The notes below the pieces were generated by a model. The model made no database searches, was not told the DNA's origin, and saw only the letters and a program-made list of their open reading frames with translations. This document shows positions 6,702-10,485 of a DNA stretch of 10,485 nt, one piece after another. Positions within the stretch are counted from its first letter, which is position 1; each line of letters opens with the position of its first letter. The DNA comes from an uncultured bacterium (lineage in GTDB: Bacteria; Desulfobacterota; Desulfovibrionia; Desulfovibrionales; Desulfovibrionaceae). The stretch is taken from positions 1 through 10,485 of the forward strand of contig CAJMRA010000054.1 in NCBI GenBank assembly GCA_905215675.1, in the 5' to 3' direction. The position numbers were made by a program, and so were the translations under genes.

Positions 6702-6855
6702 GTCTAGAGCATTTTTAGTTTGAAATGCTTTGCATTTCAAACCATACGGCCTGTCGTTTCGCGGAAAAAGCGCGGTTTTTCCGCTCACTTTTGGCCGGGC
6801 GGCGCTGTGCCGCCGCCGCGCGTTTCACCTTTCTAACAGTTGAAACGCGCTAGAC
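6702..6855 (+). repeat. Dispersed structured repeat, complete copy (copy A), MITE-like
   Basis: The segment has similar inverted ends: 6702-6714 (GTCTAGAGCATTT) and the reverse complement of 6843-6855 (GTCTAGCGCGTTT) agree at 11 of 13. CTAG occurs at 6704-6707 and 6850-6853, as expected of a 4-bp target duplication of the IS5 type (YTAR). Inside are three hairpins: 6718-6728/6732-6742 (11 bp, 3-nt loop), 6761-6769/6776-6784 (9 bp, 6-nt loop) and 6798-6803/6809-6814 (6 bp, 5-nt loop). It contains no open frame of note. Related sequence occurs at 1-55, about 3415-3559 (inverted) and 10426-10450. Confidence 0.75.
6712..6740 (-). promoter_or_regulatory. Candidate sigma-70 promoter for the MBL/flavoprotein/comF operon
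   Basis: On the - strand, TTGAAA (6740-6735; 5 of 6 to TTGACA) and TAAAAA (6717-6712; 4 of 6 to TATAAT) stand 17 nt apart. The -35 box is part of the right arm of repeat hairpin 1. Transcription would start about 130 nt before the MBL ATG. The match lies in a locally AT-rich patch, so chance is a real alternative. Confidence 0.4.
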
Positions 6856-6879
6856 AATTTGTCGACGCGGCACTACACT
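6851..6879 (+). promoter_or_regulatory. Candidate sigma-70 promoter for the TPR gene
   Basis: TAGACA (6851-6856; 5 of 6) and TACACT (6874-6879; 4 of 6) stand 17 nt apart. The -35 box begins in the terminal CTAG of the repeat. The expected start site (about 6885-6887) coincides with the ATG at 6887, which would make the message leaderless. Confidence 0.4.
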
Positions 6880-6886
6880 TGCACAC

Positions 6887-9274
6887 ATGAAGGACTGTCT
6901 CGTTTCCACGGATGTTTCCCTTGGCGGTTGCAATAGTTTGTGTTCGCTGGCCCGCGCCGATATTCTGGAGCAGGAATCCCTACTCATCTCCCGTTTGCGT
7001 CATTTTCTTTCCTTCAGCGGACACGCGCTGTATTTTCCCACCAGCGCGCTCCCCGAGGAGCCGGAATACCTGCCGCGGGAGCGGAAGCTGCTGCTGCCCC
7101 TGCGCTACGGCGGCGTCGCGCTGGGAATGCTGATGCTGCACGGCGTGCGCGCGCGCGAGGTGCGTCCGCTGTTTCCTCTGCTGGCGTCGCTGGCGCAGCT
7201 GTGTCTGGAACTCCTGCAGCGGGTCAAGCTGTGCTGCCGGGATCGGGTGACGGGACTGGCCACGGAAGACGTGCTGTACGGCCTTATGGAGGCGGAGGCC
7301 GCGCGCGTGCGCGCGCAGCTGTCCCGGCCCTGCACGGAAGAGGAAAACGTGCCGCTGCACCGCCTGTGCATGGGGCTTGTGCTTGTGCGGGTGGACAACG
7401 GGCGCGCCGTGGCCTCCGAATCGGGATTCTGTTTTTCCGACGCCCTGATGGCGCAGGCGGCGCAGGCCTTTGCCCGCGAAGTGCCGCCCGAGGCCTGCGC
7501 GGCCCGCGTGGGCCGTTTCGGGATTGCGGCCCTGCTGCCCGCCGTCAGCGGGCGCGGCGTCTGTCGCCAGCTGGCGGAAGCGGCGCTGGCGCGTCTTTCC
7601 GGCGTCTGCCTGCCGGAACCCCTGTCCGGCCGCGCCGTGCGGCCCGTGGTCAGCGTCGGTTATGCGGTCTATCCGCAGGACATGGAGGGCGGGGATTTTG
7701 CCCTGGACATGTCCGAACAGGCTCGCCGCCTCATGGAGCGGGCGCGCCTTGCGGCCCGGGTGGCGTCCCGGCGCGGGGGCGCGGGGGCCGTCATGTCCTT
7801 TGCGCGCATCCTTCAGGAAGGCGGCAGCGTGGTGCAGGTGCTGCCGCTGGGGCGCGTGCGCATCAGCCTCGGGAAACGCGCCAAGGCGCGGGAGGGACAG
7901 CGCTTTTCCGTCTGGGAAGGGGGACCGCAGGGTCGCTACAAGGGCGAGATCGTCCTCTTGCAGGTGACGGAACAGGACGCCGTCGCGGAAACCCTTCATC
8001 TTGCCGATGCGGCCGCGCCCCTGTGCGAGGGGGACGCGCTGGCCCTGCTCAGCGAGGAGAGCGGCGCGCCGCGACAGGATGCGGAAAACGGCGGGGGCGG
8101 CAACGAGGGCGAGGAAGACGCGCGCGGCATTTGCAGCCACGGCATGTTTTTGCGGCGTTTTGCCCTGGAGCGGGAGCGGGACGAGCGTTTTGCCCTGACC
8201 ATCCTGCGCCGTGAACCAGACGGCAGCGACGAAGACCCCCTGACGCCCCTGATCGACGCCTGGAAGGCCGCGCCCGCGCTGTGCGGCGAGCGGGTTCTTG
8301 CCGGGCGGTACGGCGGCAACGCCCTGATATTCTATCATCCGGGCGTGGAGGCCGAGGCGCTGGCGCCGCACTGGGCGGAACTCTGCACGGCGCTGGCGGC
8401 ACGGGGCGTGACGGTCGTCGCCGGTATCGCGGGGCATCCCTTCCTGCAATTCCGCAAGACGGAAGCCCCGGAATGCGCACTCAAGGCGCTGGAATACGCG
8501 CAGCTCCTGCCCGCGCCGCATGTGGGGGTCTGCAATTCCCTTGCGCTCAACATCAGCGCCGACAAGCGTTACAGCCTCGGCGACGTTTTCGGGGCCATCG
8601 AGGAATACAAGCTGGCGCTGCTGGCCGATCAGGAAAACGTCCTTGCCTGGAACTCCCTGGGCACCTGCTATGCGGCCCTCGGCCGTCACAACGAGGCGCG
8701 CCGTTATTTTCTGGAAGCCCTGCAACGCTCCCCCGGCGTGGAACAGGCCGTGCAGACGCGCTACAATCTGGGGACTGTCTGCCTGCAACTGGAGGATCGC
8801 AAGGCGGCGGCCGAGTATTTCCGGCAGTGTATCGCCGACGCGCCGGATCATCTGTATGCGCATCTGCGTCTGGGGCAGTTGTGCGAGGACGCCGGACGGC
8901 GGGCCGAGGCCCAGAAATACTACGAGCAGGCGGCGGCCATCGAGGAAGAGCGCGAACGGCGGGACGGCGAAGTCTCCAACGTGGCGCGGCGCTGTCTTGC
9001 CCGGCTGGTGGCGCGACAGCGCAAGGGCGAGGAAGCGCGCGAAATGCTGCACGACGCCCTGCTGCGCAATCCCCGCGACGACGCCACCATGCGCATGCTG
9101 GCGTCCCTCTATCTGGACGGAGGCGACGACCCCGCCGTGGCCGAGACGCTGGCGCGCCGCAGCCTGTTGCAGCATGAATGCGCCGAAGGCTGGCGTCTGC
9201 TGTCCCGCGCGCTGGCGGCGCAGGGCAAGAGCCGGGAGGCCGACGAGGCCGCCGCGCGCGCGGCCGTGCTGTAG
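6887..9274 (+). CDS. TPR protein with two degenerate GGDEF domains
   Basis: A 795-aa cytoplasmic protein with no signal peptide or membrane segment. Residues about 25-115 look like a small sensor-like domain. Residues about 119-300 follow the GGDEF fold: DRVTGL (119-124) stands for DxLTGL, and SVGYAVYP (256-263) for the usual S-x-G-x-x-x-YP, but the signature itself reads GRFGI (209-213). Residues about 304-390 form a predicted beta-rich module (GRVRISLG, YKGEIVLL from 351, then a GD-A-LALL ending). After a Gly/Glu-rich linker, residues about 414-555 repeat the GGDEF pattern, with RYGGNAL (474-480) where RYGGDEF is expected. TPR units fill about 566-795. Both cyclase sites lack the catalytic acidic residues and an RxxD inhibitory site, so diguanylate cyclase activity is unlikely; nucleotide sensing or a protein-interaction scaffold is inferred. 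There is no Shine-Dalgarno before ATG 6887. Confidence 0.85.
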   Translation: MKDCLVSTDVSLGGCNSLCSLARADILEQESLLISRLRHFLSFSGHALYFPTSALPEEPEYLPRERKLLLPLRYGGVALGMLMLHGVRAREVRPLFPLLASLAQLCLELLQRVKLCCRDRVTGLATEDVLYGLMEAEAARVRAQLSRPCTEEENVPLHRLCMGLVLVRVDNGRAVASESGFCFSDALMAQAAQAFAREVPPEACAARVGRFGIAALLPAVSGRGVCRQLAEAALARLSGVCLPEPLSGRAVRPVVSVGYAVYPQDMEGGDFALDMSEQARRLMERARLAARVASRRGGAGAVMSFARILQEGGSVVQVLPLGRVRISLGKRAKAREGQRFSVWEGGPQGRYKGEIVLLQVTEQDAVAETLHLADAAAPLCEGDALALLSEESGAPRQDAENGGGGNEGEEDARGICSHGMFLRRFALERERDERFALTILRREPDGSDEDPLTPLIDAWKAAPALCGERVLAGRYGGNALIFYHPGVEAEALAPHWAELCTALAARGVTVVAGIAGHPFLQFRKTEAPECALKALEYAQLLPAPHVGVCNSLALNISADKRYSLGDVFGAIEEYKLALLADQENVLAWNSLGTCYAALGRHNEARRYFLEALQRSPGVEQAVQTRYNLGTVCLQLEDRKAAAEYFRQCIADAPDHLYAHLRLGQLCEDAGRRAEAQKYYEQAAAIEEERERRDGEVSNVARRCLARLVARQRKGEEAREMLHDALLRNPRDDATMRMLASLYLDGGDDPAVAETLARRSLLQHECAEGWRLLSRALAAQGKSREADEAAARAAVL

Positions 9275-9333
9275 GGCCGTCCGCGCCTTCGCGCATGCGC
9301 GGCGGGCACGGGTGCGGGGCCGGGGGCGGCGGC

Positions 9334-9362
9334 ATGACATTGCATGTCCTTTCTGCTATGGT
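9334..9362 (+). promoter_or_regulatory. Candidate sigma-70 promoter for the DUF4198 gene, with internal dyad
   Basis: ATGACA (9334-9339; 5 of 6 to TTGACA) and TATGGT (9357-9362; 4 of 6 to TATAAT) stand 17 nt apart in a locally less GC-rich patch, about 108 nt before the ATG. A small dyad, GACAT-TGC-ATGTC (9336-9348), overlaps the -35 box and spacer and could be an operator half-structure. The rest of 9275-9469 shows nothing further that I can support. Confidence 0.4.
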
Positions 9363-9469
9363 CCCCGCATCGGCGGCAGCGGGCATTCCCGTTGCGGGTC
9401 ATGCGCCTATCGACAGGATCAAGCGCAGGCTGCGCGCCGCAATCATTCCCTACCCTGGAAGGGCTTTTC

Positions 9470-10429
9470 ATGTTGCGAAGTGTTTTTCTGGCGGGCTGCG
9501 CTTCCCTCTGGCTGTTGCTCTGTTCCCCGGCCGCCGGGGCGCACGTCACCCTGCTTGTTCCCAGTCAGCCGAGCATCGAACAGGCTGCCGACGGGGGAAA
9601 TCCGCAGGCGGCGGACAAGAACGTCAAGGGCGACAAGCAGATGACCGCGCCCGCGCCGGGCGGCCTTGAACCCGCCGCGCCGAAGGAAGGGGGCGCTCCC
9701 CTTCTCGACGAGGAACTGGATCTGCTGATCACCCTCATGCGCCCCGAGGATCATTCCTGTCTGGATATGGAGATGCCGCAGCTGGTGTCGGTTCTGCGGT
9801 TCGATGCGCAGACGCCGGTGGAGCAGGGGCAGCTCATGGGCGAGCGGCGCGACCTGCTCGGCGATCTGGAAGAAATCCGCTATCTGGACAGCCGCGCCTG
9901 GGGCGTCAACGTGGCCATAGGCAAGCCGGGCCTGTATCATTTCATGATCGAGACCCGCCCGCGCTGGAGCGAGTCCCGGCAGCGCTACGAACAGGAATTC
10001 GTCAAGACAACGGTGCCGGTCTACGGGGAAAGCCGCGGCTGGGAAACGCCGTGCGGCCTGCGGCTGGAAGTCGTTCCGCGCACCCGTCCTTTCGGGCTGG
10101 CCGCTCCCTGTCTGTTCAGCGCGCAGATACGCTGGCAGGGCGCGCCCCTGCCCGGCGCGCATGTGCGCATGTACCGCATCAATACGGACAAGACGGCCCA
10201 GGCCCTGCCGACGCCGTGGCACGGCTCCCTTGAAGCGCGCGCCGACGCCGACGGCAATGTGGCCTTTGTGCTCAACCGGTCCGGCTGGTGGTGCTGCGTG
10301 GCGGAAACGGACGGCGATCCGCTCAAGGGGCCGGACGGCGCGCCCCGGCCGCTGCGTTTCGGCGGCGTGTTCTGGCTGTATGTGGATGATGCGACCGCCG
10401 CGCCGTCAACGGACAGGAAACAGCGCTAG
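9470..10429 (+). CDS. Exported DUF4198-family protein (NikK-like, putative metal-uptake accessory)
   Basis: The 319-aa product has a signal peptide (hydrophobic residues 4-19) with a type I site AAGA|H, giving a mature protein that begins HVTLLVPS. A low-complexity, Lys/Pro/Gly-rich segment occupies about 36-80. The conserved DUF4198 core follows: GKPGLYHF (151-158), RYEQEFVKTTVPVYG (172-186), GWETPCGLRLEVVPRTRPFG (190-209), GAPLPGAHVRMYR (224-236), DADGNVAFVL (259-268), then a GWW motif (272-274). In Desulfovibrio and relatives this family often accompanies CbiM/NikM-type nickel or cobalt transporters as a periplasmic partner; the downstream neighbours lie outside the window, so that role is inferred. 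ATG 9470 has a good ribosome site (GGAAGGG, 7 nt spacing). The in-frame start at 9344 would precede the signal peptide by 42 residues and is rejected. The TAG stop falls in a repeat-like end. Confidence 0.88.
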   Translation: MLRSVFLAGCASLWLLLCSPAAGAHVTLLVPSQPSIEQAADGGNPQAADKNVKGDKQMTAPAPGGLEPAAPKEGGAPLLDEELDLLITLMRPEDHSCLDMEMPQLVSVLRFDAQTPVEQGQLMGERRDLLGDLEEIRYLDSRAWGVNVAIGKPGLYHFMIETRPRWSESRQRYEQEFVKTTVPVYGESRGWETPCGLRLEVVPRTRPFGLAAPCLFSAQIRWQGAPLPGAHVRMYRINTDKTAQALPTPWHGSLEARADADGNVAFVLNRSGWWCCVAETDGDPLKGPDGAPRPLRFGGVFWLYVDDATAAPSTDRKQR

Positions 10430-10450
10430 GGCGTTTTATCTTTGAAATGG
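10426..10450 (+). repeat. Probable left end of another repeat copy (copy D)
   Basis: CTAGGGCGTTTT followed by TTTGAAATG resembles the left end of the complete copy (CTAGAGCATTTT then TTTGAAATG, 6704-6727). The expected return arm of hairpin 1 is not present; a G-rich stretch with a possible GGGG/CCCC stem runs to the window edge. The match is short, so this copy is tentative. Confidence 0.4.
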
Positions 10451-10485
10451 GTTGAGGGTTGAGATTCAGGGGGAGGGGACCCCCC

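Larger units (their letters stand above)
6577..6886. other. Gene-free divergent control region between the MBL operon and the TPR gene
   Basis: These 310 bases contain no credible gene. The half next to the MBL gene (6577-6701) is plain GC-rich leader with only the MBL ribosome site recognisable. The other half (6702-6855) is a complete copy of the dispersed repeat. The only AT-rich promoter-like boxes in the region belong to, or overlap, that repeat. The final 31 bases (6856-6886) carry a -10-like box and run straight into the ATG of the TPR gene. Confidence 0.75.

Noticed and set aside
9281..9302. Hairpin CCGCGC/GCGCGG with the CGCGCATGCGCG palindrome after the TPR gene, as a terminator
   Set aside because: The loop is 10 nt or the dyad is simple alternating GC, and no T-run follows. 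Such runs are common by chance at this base composition.
6980..9340. Long - strand open frame opposite the TPR gene (786 codons)
   Set aside because: Shadow of a real gene. The composition is Arg/Ala/Gln-rich and low-quality, with no motifs, and it starts beyond the end of the TPR gene without a ribosome site.
9336..9348. Nickel-regulator (NikR) box before the DUF4198 gene
   Set aside because: The dyad has 5-nt arms and a 3-nt spacer, unlike the long-spaced GTATGA/TCATAC NikR site; only an unspecified operator can be suggested.
1..10485. CRISPR array, phage genes, transposase gene, tRNA or rRNA
   Set aside because: No regularly spaced direct repeats, no transposase or phage motifs in any plausible frame, and no tRNA- or rRNA-like sequence was recognised.

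Overview
This GC-rich window (by eye well above 60% G+C) looks like the chromosome of a sulfate-reducing deltaproteobacterium of the Desulfovibrio group. The grounds are a two-subunit class I (4Fe-4S) fumarase, a Desulfovibrio-style small lipoprotein, an iron-sulfur-flavoprotein-like reductase, a TPR protein with degenerate GGDEF domains, and a DUF4198/NikK-like exported protein. The assignment is inference from gene content and style, because no database search was possible. There are nine protein genes, no RNA genes and no CRISPR array.

Layout. Positions 1-212 hold a cut-off copy of a dispersed repeat and a terminator-like hairpin. The fumarase genes follow on the + strand (alpha 213-1058, beta 1070-1636). 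Next come a lipoprotein of unknown function (1772-2506) whose stop codon overlaps the start of an AraC-family regulator (2506-3411), then a second, paralogous AraC regulator (3580-4482). A convergent block on the - strand reads MBL-fold hydrolase (6576-5950), FMN/Fe-S reductase (5947-5357) and ComF-family phosphoribosyltransferase (5393-4575). These three are packed with a 2-nt gap and a 37-nt overlap and are almost certainly one operon. Divergent from it is a 795-aa TPR protein with two degenerate GGDEF domains (6887-9274), then a secreted DUF4198 protein (9470-10429), which in related genomes often sits beside nickel/cobalt uptake genes.

The most unusual content is not protein-coding. A family of about 150-bp structured repeats appears as one complete copy (6702-6855), one inverted copy (about 3415-3559), a right-hand half at the window start (1-55) and a probable left end at the window end (10426-10450). 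The complete copy is flanked by CTAG on both sides, has similar inverted ends and contains three hairpins. Two of the hairpins show compensatory base changes between copies. It lies between the two divergent transcription units and seems to carry promoter-like boxes pointing outward on both sides. The rightward one would start transcription almost at the ATG of the TPR gene, which has no visible Shine-Dalgarno sequence.

Metabolically, only the fumarase pair has a firm role (reversible hydration of fumarate to malate). The MBL/flavoprotein/ComF operon is a plausible housekeeping or detoxification set, but the sequence does not link the three functions. The two AraC proteins have no clear target beyond the adjacent genes.
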